The notes under the pieces were generated by a model, which did not search any database, had not been told where the DNA came from, and saw nothing but the letters and a program-made list of their open reading frames with translations. 64,000 nucleotides of DNA, from positions 186,001 to 250,000 of the forward strand of contig CAIJXT010000011.1 of NCBI GenBank assembly GCA_903824665.1. The letters are read 5' to 3'. The stretch comes from an uncultured Bacteroidota bacterium (GTDB lineage Bacteria > Bacteroidota > Bacteroidia > Chitinophagales > Chitinophagaceae). Positions 26,127 through 34,615 of this stretch are shown here, in pieces (position 1 is the stretch's first letter; every line of letters begins with the position of its first letter). The position numbers and the translations under genes were made by a program.

Positions 26127-27461
26127 CTACTCCTTACCCTTCTCAAACAACTTGTCTTTCTCCACCACTTTTACTTTGCCTTTATCACTCAGGGTGCGGG
26201 CTATGGCGCCGTAGGGTGCTATCACTACCTCGTCATTTTCCTGTAGTCCTTCTGTTATTTCAAGGTACTTATTGTCTTGCAGCCCGGTTTTTACGTCACG
26301 CAACATTACCTTTTTCACCTTCTCGTCGTATACAAATACAACCTGCCGTATTTCATTCGTTATTGCCGAAAGTTCATCTTTCTTTTTCATACTGTCGGGC
26401 CAGTCGCGTGTGGTTACCGCATTTACCGGTACAGAGAGAATACGCTCCTGACGGTTGGTCATGATCTCAACAGACGCAGACATGCCGGGCTTGAAAGGGA
26501 ATTTCCCCTTCCCCATTTTTGCAGAGAGGTCTTCGTAGCTCGATGGAAGGATGAGGATGTGCACGGTGTAATTCGTTACCTGATCTGTGCTGGCACCGCC
26601 TGACGACAACATGCTTTTTGCACTGCTCACTGCAATTTTAGAAACCAATCCTTTAAACTTTCTGTTCCGGTATGCATCTGCATCAATCACTGTAGTGTCA
26701 CCGATTTTTACTTTCGATATGTCTGTTTCGCTCACATCTACCCGCACTTCTATACGGCTCATATCGGCTATGGTCAGCATCTCTGTACCCGCCATTTGGG
26801 CAGTGCCTACTACGCGCTCACCTTTTTTTACATTGAGCTGCGATATGATTCCGGAAGTTGGCGCGATAATAGTTGTACGCTGCAGATTTTCCTTTGCCTG
26901 CGACAGACCAGCCATAGCGCCCTGAACCACAAATCCGCCACCGGAAGTCGATGCCTTCGCCGCTTCAAAAGTTGCTTTGGCAGATTTATAACTGGCTTCG
27001 CCCTGCTCAAATTCCAGTTGGGATATCACCTTTTGGTCGTGCAGTTTTCTGTTACGGTTATATGTGGCTAGTGCCAACTGATACTGTGACTCTGCCTGTG
27101 CCATCATCTCACGGGTGTTGTTGGCACTCGCTTTAGACTGCTCTACAGACGCGGACGCCTGATTTACGAGCGAGCTATATATCGCGGCATTGATTTTTAC
27201 CAGAATATCGCCCTTATTGACACTGTCGCCCTCCTCAATGTTAAGCATTGTAATTTCGCCGCTCACTTCCGGTGCTATTTTCACCTCTGTTTCGGGGTAT
27301 ATTTTGCCGCTGGCCGATACGGTTTCTGTGATGGTATGACGAGACACCTTTTCGATTGCAACCTTGGTGCCATCATCGCCACGGGTCTTTACAAACACAA
27401 TAAGTGCTGCTATCAATACCAGGAAACCAATAATTATCCACAAGGCTTTTTTAGACTTCAT
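26127..27461 (-). CDS. HlyD/RND-type efflux periplasmic adaptor (membrane fusion protein)
   Basis: 444 residues from the ATG at 27461 (MKSKKALWIIIGFLVL), which places the membrane anchor at residues 5-24. Longer in-frame readings would put 30 unlikely residues before it. The domains are a split biotinyl-lipoyl fold (APEVSGEITMLNIEEGDSVNKGDILVKI), a long coiled-coil hairpin (about 85-180, SLVNQASASVEQSKASANNTREMMAQAESQYQLALATYNRN), the second lipoyl half (APTSGIISQLNVKKGERVV) and beta-barrel plus membrane-proximal domains. This type normally works with a MacB-like ABC permease and an outer membrane channel. No permease or channel gene is next to it, so it is an orphan here. Confidence 0.9.
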   Translation of the reverse strand: MKSKKALWIIIGFLVLIAALIVFVKTRGDDGTKVAIEKVSRHTITETVSASGKIYPETEVKIAPEVSGEITMLNIEEGDSVNKGDILVKINAAIYSSLVNQASASVEQSKASANNTREMMAQAESQYQLALATYNRNRKLHDQKVISQLEFEQGEASYKSAKATFEAAKASTSGGGFVVQGAMAGLSQAKENLQRTTIIAPTSGIISQLNVKKGERVVGTAQMAGTEMLTIADMSRIEVRVDVSETDISKVKIGDTTVIDADAYRNRKFKGLVSKIAVSSAKSMLSSGGASTDQVTNYTVHILILPSSYEDLSAKMGKGKFPFKPGMSASVEIMTNRQERILSVPVNAVTTRDWPDSMKKKDELSAITNEIRQVVFVYDEKVKKVMLRDVKTGLQDNKYLEITEGLQENDEVVIAPYGAIARTLSDKGKVKVVEKDKLFEKGKE

Positions 27462-27668
27462 AACCAAACTCAGATTGAAAGTGTAAATATAGCGCAAATA
27501 AAAAGGCCAATGACAAACTATGCACGGTTTTCCGCAAACGGTTTGGTGCAAGGCGAAACTGCAAATGATGCAAGGCGTCGAAGCTCGTTTGTCAGATTGG
27601 TCATGTTTCCGGGCCGGACATCGGTGGTCTCTTTTTTTTGTATCTTAGTCCACTCAAACCACCATAGA

Positions 27669-29942
27669 ATGGCACAGCTCATACGCAAAGAAGACGCACT
27701 CGAATACCACTCAAAAGGCAAACCCGGAAAAATAGAAGTAATACCCACCAAAGAGACCAAAACACAACGTGACCTCGCATTAGCCTATTCCCCGGGTGTA
27801 GCAGAGCCCTGTCTCGAGATCCACGCAAACCCTGAGGATGTATACAAGTATACCGCAAAAGGAAATCTGGTGGCGGTGATAAGCAATGGTACGGCTGTGC
27901 TGGGGCTGGGTAACATTGGCCCGGAGGCGTCCAAGCCTGTCATGGAAGGGAAGGGACTGCTCTTCAAGATATATGCCGATATAGATGTGTTTGATATAGA
28001 GCTGAATGTAACCGATGTAGACGATTTTGTAAAAGTTGTTAAAGCGCTTGAACCGACATTCGGCGGAATAAACCTGGAAGATATTAAAGCCCCGGAATGT
28101 TTCGAAATCGAACGCAGACTGAAGGCAGAACTGAGCATACCTATTATGCACGACGACCAGCACGGCACTGCCATCATATCTGGTGCAGCATTGCTGAATG
28201 CATTGGAATTGGTGGGCAAAAACATTGGCGATGTGAAGATTGTGATCAGTGGTGCAGGTGCCTCTGCAATTTCATGCTGTAAGATTTACATGAAGCTGGG
28301 TGCGCAGGTAGAGAACATGTATATGTTCGACACCAAGGGATTGATCGTTAAAAGCCGTACAGATCTGGACGAAAACAAAAGCATTTTTGCCCAGTCGATT
28401 GATCAGATAGACCTTGAAACTGCCATGGTTGGTGCAGATGTTTTTATCGGTTTGTCGAAAGGCAATGTTGTGTCTCAAAGCATGGTGAGGTCAATGGGTG
28501 ATAAGCCTATAGTATTTGCACTGGCTAACCCAAATCCTGAGATTACCTACGACGATGCACTCGCTGCCCGTCCTGATGTAATTATGGCAACCGGCAGAAG
28601 TGACTACCCCAATCAGGTTAACAATGTGTTGGGTTTCCCTTACATTTTCCGTGGTGCACTGGATGTGCGGGCGAGTGGTATAAATGAAGAAATGAAGCTA
28701 GCTGCAGTATACGCACTGGCTGCGCTGGCAAAGGAACCAGTGCCTGACATTGTAAATGTAGCATACAATAATGACCACCTCCATTTTGGGCCTACCTATA
28801 TAATACCTAAGCCGATGGATCCACGATTGCTGGTCACAGTATCTACAGCAGTGGCACGGGCAGCTATGGAGAGTGGGGTAGCGCGCAAGCCAATTACTGA
28901 TTGGAATGCATACGAATCCGAATTGCACCGGCGTTCGGGGTCAGATGATAATCTTCTCAAATTCATTAACAACAAAGCCCGTCAGAACCCCAAAAGAGTT
29001 GTGTTTACAGAGGCCGAGAACATAAAAATTCTGAAGGCTGCACAGATTGCAAAGGACGAAGGCATAGCCATACCAATATTGCTGGGCAATAGAGCCAAGA
29101 TAGCTTCTATGATAGAGGAGTATGGGCTGCATCTGGATGGTGTGGAGATAATGGATCCCAAGAGCGAGGACATGGAACCCATGCGCTGTGTCTATGGAGA
29201 AACCTTCTTTTCTATGCGTCAGCGGCGTGGTGTAAACCTGTACGAGGCGAAAAAGGCGATGCGGGAGCGCACCTACTTTGGTTGTATGATGGTACAGAAT
29301 GGTGATGCAGATGCCATGATCTCCGGGCTTACCCGCAAGTATCCGGATACTATACGTCCGGCACTCGAGATCATTGGTATGGAGGATGGCGTAAAAAAAG
29401 TAGCTGGCATGTACATCATGCTTACTAAAAAAGGACCGCTGTTCTTTGCTGATACTACGCTCAATTTCAACCCCACCGAAGATGAACTGATAGATATTAC
29501 TATGCTTACGGCGGACATGGTCAATAGCTTCAATATAAAGCCGCGTATTGCCATGCTGTCCTATTCCAACTTTGGAAGCAGCCCTTCGCCAGAGGCTACT
29601 ATTGTACGCAATGCGGTAGCCCGTATCAAAGATGCGCATCCTGATATGATCATTGATGGCGAGGTTCAGGCAGGTGTTGCATTCAATAAGGACTTGCTGA
29701 AAGAAAACTACCCATTCTCTGATCTGGTGAATGAGTCACCAAATGTGCTGATTTTTCCAAACCTTGCCGCCGGCAACATAGCCTATCACCTGCTGCAGGA
29801 AGTAGGTGGGGCAGAGGCGGTAGGGCCCATTTTGCTCGGGCTTACCAAGCCGGTATATGTACTTCAATTGGGCAGCACCGTACGCCAGATAGTGAATATG
29901 ATAGCACTTTCGGTTGTTGAAGCGCAAGCCAAGGGCGGTTAG
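27669..29942 (+). CDS. maeB: NADP-dependent malic enzyme fused to a phosphotransacetylase domain (MaeB type)
   Basis: 757 residues from ATG 27669 (MAQLIRKEDALEYHSKGKPGKIEVIPTKET). The N-terminal half is malic enzyme, with LALAYSPGVAEPCLEI, IMHDDQHGTAIISGAALLNALEL and the nucleotide-binding VISGAGASAISCCKIY. The C-terminal part (about 430-757) is a phosphate acetyl/butyryl transferase-like domain (VFTEAENIKILKAAQIAKDEGIAIPILLGN, MISGLTRKYPDTIRPALEII), which in MaeB enzymes is regulatory by acetyl-CoA rather than catalytic. The enzyme decarboxylates malate to pyruvate with NADP reduction. The reading frame is open back to 27336, but that extension lies over the divergent efflux gene and is not part of the protein. 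Confidence 0.95.
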   Translation: MAQLIRKEDALEYHSKGKPGKIEVIPTKETKTQRDLALAYSPGVAEPCLEIHANPEDVYKYTAKGNLVAVISNGTAVLGLGNIGPEASKPVMEGKGLLFKIYADIDVFDIELNVTDVDDFVKVVKALEPTFGGINLEDIKAPECFEIERRLKAELSIPIMHDDQHGTAIISGAALLNALELVGKNIGDVKIVISGAGASAISCCKIYMKLGAQVENMYMFDTKGLIVKSRTDLDENKSIFAQSIDQIDLETAMVGADVFIGLSKGNVVSQSMVRSMGDKPIVFALANPNPEITYDDALAARPDVIMATGRSDYPNQVNNVLGFPYIFRGALDVRASGINEEMKLAAVYALAALAKEPVPDIVNVAYNNDHLHFGPTYIIPKPMDPRLLVTVSTAVARAAMESGVARKPITDWNAYESELHRRSGSDDNLLKFINNKARQNPKRVVFTEAENIKILKAAQIAKDEGIAIPILLGNRAKIASMIEEYGLHLDGVEIMDPKSEDMEPMRCVYGETFFSMRQRRGVNLYEAKKAMRERTYFGCMMVQNGDADAMISGLTRKYPDTIRPALEIIGMEDGVKKVAGMYIMLTKKGPLFFADTTLNFNPTEDELIDITMLTADMVNSFNIKPRIAMLSYSNFGSSPSPEATIVRNAVARIKDAHPDMIIDGEVQAGVAFNKDLLKENYPFSDLVNESPNVLIFPNLAAGNIAYHLLQEVGGAEAVGPILLGLTKPVYVLQLGSTVRQIVNMIALSVVEAQAKGG

Positions 29943-30010
29943 TCGGATTACATCTATGTATCAGCCTTGTAAATATGTACGCAAGGAGATGGAAATTGAA
30001 TAATAGTCAT

Positions 30011-30018
30011 TACCTTTG
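30011..30018 (+). promoter_or_regulatory. -7 box (TACCTTTG) for the SRP RNA
   Basis: Exact TAnnTTTG match whose expected start point (about 6-7 nt downstream) coincides with the 5' strand of the SRP RNA closing helix. Confidence 0.7.
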
Positions 30019-30023
30019 CACCA

Positions 30024-30128
30024 CTGGTAAGTCTTATACGGCCAGCTCCTAATGAATCCCCCAGGACAGGAATGTAGCAAGGGTGTTTGGTTGTAGCGGT
30101 GCGATGTGAGTAACTTGCCAGTTTTTTT
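30024..30128 (+). ncRNA. ffs: Signal recognition particle RNA (4.5S, small bacterial type)
   Basis: The diagnostic domain IV is present at about 30061-30082: CAGG, then ACA-GGAA-TGT (a 3-bp stem closed by the GGAA tetraloop), then AGCAAGG. These are the two strands of the symmetric loop bound by Ffh. The ends pair: CTGGTAAGT at 30024 with ACTTGCCAG ending at 30121 (one G-U). A run of seven T follows at 30122-30128 as terminator. It accounts for most of the 295-bp gap between the malic enzyme and holB. Together with Ffh protein it targets nascent membrane proteins. Confidence 0.88.
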
Positions 30129-30237
30129 ATGCCCGGTCGGCACTTATGGTAATTTTTATCATTTTTCTTTCTTTGTTCAATCGGGGTGCCTTAAGTAGAT
30201 TTGCAGCCAGCATTTATTCAACATCAGCAGTAATATT

Positions 30238-31371
30238 TTGAATTTCAGCAATGTAGTAGGCCAGCAGGCAGCCAAAGACGGGTTGATGAAAATGTGGGCC
30301 AATAATGTGTTTCCGCATGCGCTGCTGCTCACCGGAGCAGAAGGCACCGGCGGGCTGCCCATGGCAATGGCATTGGCACAATTCATCTTCTGCGAAAACA
30401 AAAGTGCAACAGATTCCTGTGGTAAGTGCGCCGGATGCAGCAAAGTAGCACGCATGGAACATGCCGACCTGCATTTTAGCTTTCCGTCAATATCACCCAA
30501 ATCAGGTGTAAAAGCAAACAGTCGCCTGTTTATGCAGGATTTTCGCGAGTTCGTTAAGCAGTCGCCTTATGGCACTACGTACGACTGGTTGCAGTACATT
30601 AATGCTGAAAATAAGCAGGGCAATATTACCGCTGAGGAGTGCAGAGAGATCATAGAGATTCTGTACCTGAAATCGTATGAAGGGGGTAAAAAGGTACTGA
30701 TCATGTGGCGGCCCGAGTATCTGGGAAAGGAGGGCAACATACTTCTGAAACTGATAGAAGAGCCACCACGCGATACAATTATGATATTTGTAGCAGAGGG
30801 TAGAGAAAATATATTGGCTACAATTCAGTCGCGCACACAAGAGGTGCGGCTGGCTCCGATAGCTGCTGCAGATATAGCTCAGGCGCTGTCTACCCGCGCT
30901 TTGGCCGACCCCAGGTTGGCATCTCAGGTTGCTCATATTGCTATGGGTAGCTACACAGAGGCATTAAGATTGCTTCGCCATACCGAGAATGACCTTTTTC
31001 CTGATGTCAGGCAGTTGTTTAATGTGTTATTTACCAACAATGGTCCCGGAATTTCGAAGTTTGCAGATGAATGGGCTAAAGCAGGCAGGGAGCAGCAAAA
31101 AAATTTCCTGCACTATGTAATTCAACTGATGGAGCATACGCTGAAAGCGAGTTACAGTCCTGCTGCACCTATTCCTTTGACCGACACTGAAGCTGAATTT
31201 GTGCGTAAGCTGGCCGCAAAAAACATGCCTTTTGAAGCACTTAGCAGCTTTATTGCCGCAATATCTGATACAATTTACTATATCGAGCGCAACGGACATG
31301 CCAAAACTCAGTTACATGCTATGCTGATAAGGCTGCATTATATAATTTTGGGTAGAAGCTTGCCGGTATAA
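30238..31371 (+). CDS. holB: DNA polymerase III delta prime subunit
   Basis: A 377-residue clamp-loader AAA+ protein. It starts FSNVVGQQAAKDGLMKMWANNVFPHALLLTGAEGTGGLPMAMALA. The Walker A position reads GAEGTGGLPMA, lacking the Lys, as expected for the non-hydrolysing delta' subunit. A zinc-binding Cys cluster (CGKCAGCSKVARMEHADLHF) follows at about 62-80, then the LIEEPPRDTIMIFVAEGRENILATIQSRTQ segment with the sensor 1 region. The start is TTG at 30238: the first in-frame ATG would delete the conserved N-terminus. It lies just downstream of the SRP RNA and ends before a hairpin shared with the converging ABC-F gene. Confidence 0.88.
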   Translation: MNFSNVVGQQAAKDGLMKMWANNVFPHALLLTGAEGTGGLPMAMALAQFIFCENKSATDSCGKCAGCSKVARMEHADLHFSFPSISPKSGVKANSRLFMQDFREFVKQSPYGTTYDWLQYINAENKQGNITAEECREIIEILYLKSYEGGKKVLIMWRPEYLGKEGNILLKLIEEPPRDTIMIFVAEGRENILATIQSRTQEVRLAPIAAADIAQALSTRALADPRLASQVAHIAMGSYTEALRLLRHTENDLFPDVRQLFNVLFTNNGPGISKFADEWAKAGREQQKNFLHYVIQLMEHTLKASYSPAAPIPLTDTEAEFVRKLAAKNMPFEALSSFIAAISDTIYYIERNGHAKTQLHAMLIRLHYIILGRSLPV

Positions 31372-31376
31372 AACGA

Positions 31377-31402
31377 AAATGCCGGACAAAAGCCCGGCAT
31401 TT
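31377..31402. terminator. Hairpin between holB and the ABC-F gene
   Basis: AAATGCCGG / CCGGCATTT 9-bp stem with an 8-nt loop. The T-rich flank is better on the minus strand (CATTTTCGTTTT), so it mainly serves the ABC-F gene. Confidence 0.75.
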
Positions 31403-31421
31403 CACTACAAATTATAAGTTT

Positions 31422-33053
31422 CTACGCAGGCACGCCACCATAAAGTTCTGCTTTTACAGCCTTCACACGGTCGTTGGTAAAGTATTCGTCAAAGGTCATT
31501 TCCCTGTCTATCAAACCACCCGGAGTGATTTCCAGAATCCTGTCTGCAACGGTATTGGCAAGCTCATGGTCACGTGTGGTAAACAAAATAGTGCCCTTGA
31601 AGTCTTTCATACCATTGTTCAGCGCGGTAATACTTTCCAGATCCAGGTGGTTGGTAGGCTCATCCAGCAGCAGCACATTGCCCTTCATCATCATCATGCG
31701 GCTTAGCATACAGCGCATCTTTTCGCCACCGCTCAGTACACTCGACTTCTTCAATGTCTCTTCGCCGCTGAACAGCATTCTGCCCAGGAAACCACGAATG
31801 AACGTTTCATCTTTTTCCTCTGAATACTGGCGAAGCCAGTCTATCAGGTTGTCGTCATTGTCTTTAAAATAAGTGGTATTGTCTGATGGCAGATAAGTTG
31901 GTGTTACAGTAACCCCCCATTTAAACATGCCGTCGAATTCTTTGTCGGCACCACCCAGTATTTCATAAAAAGCCCTGGTTGCCAGCGAGTTAGCCGAGAG
32001 TATCGCAACTTTCTGACCACGTTTCAGATCAAAGCTGATGTCTTTAAAAAGCGTCTCACCATGAAACACCTTGCCCAGACCTTTCACCTCCAGAATCTGA
32101 TCGCCCGCCTCACGCACCTGATTGTTAAACAGGATTGCAGGGTATTTACGATTGGATGGTTTCATTTCATCCAGCTTTATCTTGTCCAGCGCTTTCTTAC
32201 GGCTGGTCGCTTGTTTCGATTTTGATGCATTGGCCGAGAAACGCGCAATGAACTCTTTCAACTCGGCAATCTTATCCTCGGCTTTCTTATTCTGGTCGCC
32301 ACGCTGCTTCAGCAAAAGCTGGCTGCTCTCATACCAGAAGGTGTAGTTACCTGTAAATACATTAATCTTTCCGAAATCGATGTCTGCCACGTGCGTGCAC
32401 ACCGTGTCCAGAAAGTGACGATCGTGCGATACAACTAGTACTATCTTGTCGTAGTCTGCAAGGAAATCTTCCAACCAGTTGATCGTTTCCAGATCCAGAT
32501 CATTGGTAGGCTCATCCAGCAGTAGAATGTCCGGATGACCAAACAATGCCTGCGCCAGCAGCACACGCACTTTCTGGTTACCATCCAGTTCTTTCACCAG
32601 TTTATGATGAAATTCTTCTTTAATACCAAGGTTGCTCAGCATGGTTGCAGCATCACTTTCGGCATTCCAGCCATCCATTTCCGCAAACAGACCTTCCAGC
32701 TCTCCTGCTTTTATGCCATCTTCTTCGCTGAAGTCTTCTTTTGCATAAATGGCATCTTTCTGCTTCATCACGTCATAAAGGGTAGTGTTACCACGTATTA
32801 CGGTTTCCAGCACAGGCACTTCATCAAATTCGTAGTGATTTTGCTTCAGCACACTCATGCGCATGCCTTTGGTAATATCCACGCGGCCCGTTGTAGGATC
32901 TATCTCGCCCGATATGATTTTGAGAAAGGTAGACTTCCCGGCTCCATTGGCACCAATGATACCATAGCAATTGCCCTCCGTAAACCTGATGTTTACATCC
33001 TCAAACAATACGCGCTTACCATAGCGCAGCGATAAATTATTTACTGAAATCAT
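31422..33053 (-). CDS. ABC-F family ATPase (YbiT-like), translation-associated
   Basis: 543 residues from the ATG at 33053 (MISVNNLSLRYGKRVLF); an in-frame ATG at 33080 adds nine residues and is less likely. There are two ABC domains and no membrane segment. Domain 1 has Walker A GANGAGKST (34-42) and Walker B LLLDEP (180-182) but a degenerate signature, LDGNQK (156-161). Domain 2 has a degenerate Walker A, SANSLATRA (353-361), but intact LSGGEK (440-445) and LLDEP. Since the sites form between opposite domains, only one of the two composite ATP sites is canonical. The charged linker (about 246-300) is the ABC-F interdomain element that reaches ribosomal tRNA sites. Family members act on stalled ribosomes or in antibiotic resistance; the exact role here is open. 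Confidence 0.9.
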   Translation of the reverse strand: MISVNNLSLRYGKRVLFEDVNIRFTEGNCYGIIGANGAGKSTFLKIISGEIDPTTGRVDITKGMRMSVLKQNHYEFDEVPVLETVIRGNTTLYDVMKQKDAIYAKEDFSEEDGIKAGELEGLFAEMDGWNAESDAATMLSNLGIKEEFHHKLVKELDGNQKVRVLLAQALFGHPDILLLDEPTNDLDLETINWLEDFLADYDKIVLVVSHDRHFLDTVCTHVADIDFGKINVFTGNYTFWYESSQLLLKQRGDQNKKAEDKIAELKEFIARFSANASKSKQATSRKKALDKIKLDEMKPSNRKYPAILFNNQVREAGDQILEVKGLGKVFHGETLFKDISFDLKRGQKVAILSANSLATRAFYEILGGADKEFDGMFKWGVTVTPTYLPSDNTTYFKDNDDNLIDWLRQYSEEKDETFIRGFLGRMLFSGEETLKKSSVLSGGEKMRCMLSRMMMMKGNVLLLDEPTNHLDLESITALNNGMKDFKGTILFTTRDHELANTVADRILEITPGGLIDREMTFDEYFTNDRVKAVKAELYGGVPA

Positions 33054-33199
33054 ATATTCGTTACTAGAAAGTATCTGCAATTAAGTAGTTGATCAGCGAC
33101 ATCCAGATTTCAAGTGAAGGAATAAAGTTAAAGGTGCCAAATATATTTGCCAATACTATTCCATCCTGCCAACTGGCGTATACCCTGATTTTGGGGCTG

Positions 33200-33207
33200 C
33201 AAAGGTA
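33200..33207 (-). promoter_or_regulatory. -7 box (TACCTTTG) for the ABC-F gene
   Basis: Exact TAnnTTTG match on the minus strand. It gives a long leader of about 140 nt before the ATG at 33053, in which no other gene was seen. The long leader of an ABC-F gene may be regulatory; no riboswitch or uORF was recognised. Confidence 0.45.
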
Positions 33208-33258
33208 CGAATAAGAATTTTAATCCTTGTACCGTATTTGTATGATTTAACAAAGTGG

Positions 33259-33271
33259 TGACCAGTGGTCA
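33259..33271. promoter_or_regulatory. Short palindrome in the 379-bp ABC-F/DUF2141 divergent region
   Basis: TGACCA-G-TGGTCA, a perfect 6+6 inverted repeat with a one-base centre, compatible with a dimeric regulator site. The remainder of 33054-33432 holds only the promoter box at 33200. Confidence 0.3.
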
Positions 33272-33432
33272 GGGTACCCAATTTACGTTGTGTTAGGAAT
33301 TTGCCCGTTGACGACCTTAACAGAAGTCTTATGGGCATGATTCTATCCAGAATTCATGAAATTTTAGCATTTCCGTTCTCTGTTCGATGTGTACTTTTAT
33401 GTGTTGATCGCTAACATAAACCTGAATGATTT

Positions 33433-33882
33433 ATGACCGTATTGAATGTGAAACAGCGCCTGTTACCGATACTGTTTATAGCTCTGACACCTAATGCGTG
33501 CCTGCAGGCCCAAACAATAGACGTAACCATTACCGGCATTAAATCTTCCCGTGGTCAGGTTATCGTCAAGGTTTTTACTGATCAAAAGTCGTTCGATGAC
33601 AATAAAGCGCATAGCGTATTCCGTTTCGCCAAAAGCACTATGAAAGACGGCACCATCAGCAGCAGGGTAGCACTCAATGGTGGTGTCTACGGATTTGCCC
33701 TGCTCGACGATCAGAATGATAATGGCATTATGGATTACAACATTGTAGGCATGCCCAAAGAGGGTTTCGGCTTTTCTGATTTTTATTTGTCGGGTTTCAA
33801 AAAGCCAAAGTTCGACGACTTCAAATTTTCATTGGCTGCCACACAGCAGAAAAAGGTACTTATGAAAGTGCGCTACCTGTGA
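33433..33882 (+). CDS. DUF2141 protein
   Basis: A 149-residue exported protein with a signal peptide (about 1-27). The body has the DUF2141 landmarks: IDVTITGIKSSRGQVIVKVFTD, YGFALLDDQNDNGIMDYNIVGMPKEGFGFSD and a final strand KVLMKVRYL. The acidic D.NDNG.MD loop resembles a metal-binding loop. These secreted beta-sandwich proteins are common in Bacteroidota and have no known activity. The gene converges with the dihydrofolate-reductase-like gene. Confidence 0.85.
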   Translation: MTVLNVKQRLLPILFIALTPNACLQAQTIDVTITGIKSSRGQVIVKVFTDQKSFDDNKAHSVFRFAKSTMKDGTISSRVALNGGVYGFALLDDQNDNGIMDYNIVGMPKEGFGFSDFYLSGFKKPKFDDFKFSLAATQQKKVLMKVRYL

Positions 33883-33903
33883 TTGTGGCAGCAACGCTGG
33901 TCT

Positions 33904-34470
33904 CTACCTTGTTCTGGTGTAGTGCAGGCCCATGATCTTTCCATTCACATAAGTGTTGCTACCGGTGAGCAACCATTGTTGGCGCTGCTCCATCGCCCCC
34001 CACATACTTATACCGCTGCCCAGCGTTACCGGATTTACAAACAGAAGCATTTCGTCTACCAGTCCGGCATCCAGCAGCAGGCGCACTGCCGATGGGCTTC
34101 CAAATACAACAACATTTGTACGGCTCACCATTTCAGTCACCGGTGTCAGGTCGTCGCTGGTGATAAATCGTGTCTGTCTGGTGTCGTTTCCCTGCATCGT
34201 CCGCGATAGCACCAGTTTGTCTACCCGATTGTACCAAGATGAGTGTTCCAGATCATGCTTCGTAGCACCCTGCCTGTCACCGGCTGTTGGCCAGTATCCA
34301 TCCATGATTTCATAGGTCTTCCTGCCGTAAAGCGCTCCACCGGCACTGTCGGTTATCCGCCCTACAAAATCAAACAACACTTCATCAAAACCGATCCAGT
34401 CCATTTCGCCGTTTATTCCAGCCATGTATCCGTCCAGTGTTATGTGTTCCGATATGATCAGCTTGCCCAT
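33904..34470 (-). CDS. Dihydrofolate reductase-like (RibD C-terminal domain) protein
   Basis: A 188-residue protein with the DHFR/RibD reductase fold: LIISEHITLDGYMAGINGEMDWI at the N-terminus, ALYGRKTYEIMDGYWP, VLSRTM, VVVFGSPSAVRLLLDAGLVDEMLLFVNPVTLGSG. It is the stand-alone form of the family found widely in bacteria. NADPH-dependent reduction is expected but the substrate is not known. It faces the DUF2141 gene and is divergent from the transporter. Confidence 0.85.
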   Translation of the reverse strand: MGKLIISEHITLDGYMAGINGEMDWIGFDEVLFDFVGRITDSAGGALYGRKTYEIMDGYWPTAGDRQGATKHDLEHSSWYNRVDKLVLSRTMQGNDTRQTRFITSDDLTPVTEMVSRTNVVVFGSPSAVRLLLDAGLVDEMLLFVNPVTLGSGISMWGAMEQRQQWLLTGSNTYVNGKIMGLHYTRTR

Positions 34471-34615
34471 TTTCGTGTTATTTATCAGCTAATATCGTTC
34501 ATTTCAGCAAATAAAGGATATTCTTTTTTTTGTATTTATTACCAGTGCCCGTCGCAGACGTGCCTGCTACAATCCGTTATGTAAAAACAGACAGCAGCCG
34601 TACCTTCGCGCCATA

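Noticed and set aside
27336..27668. N-terminal extension of the malic enzyme frame
   Set aside because: It runs over the start and upstream region of the divergent efflux adaptor and has no malic enzyme homology; the family N-terminus begins at ATG 27669.
28941..29639. 232-residue minus-strand frame inside the malic enzyme gene
   Set aside because: It is antisense to a conserved enzyme domain and shows no family pattern.
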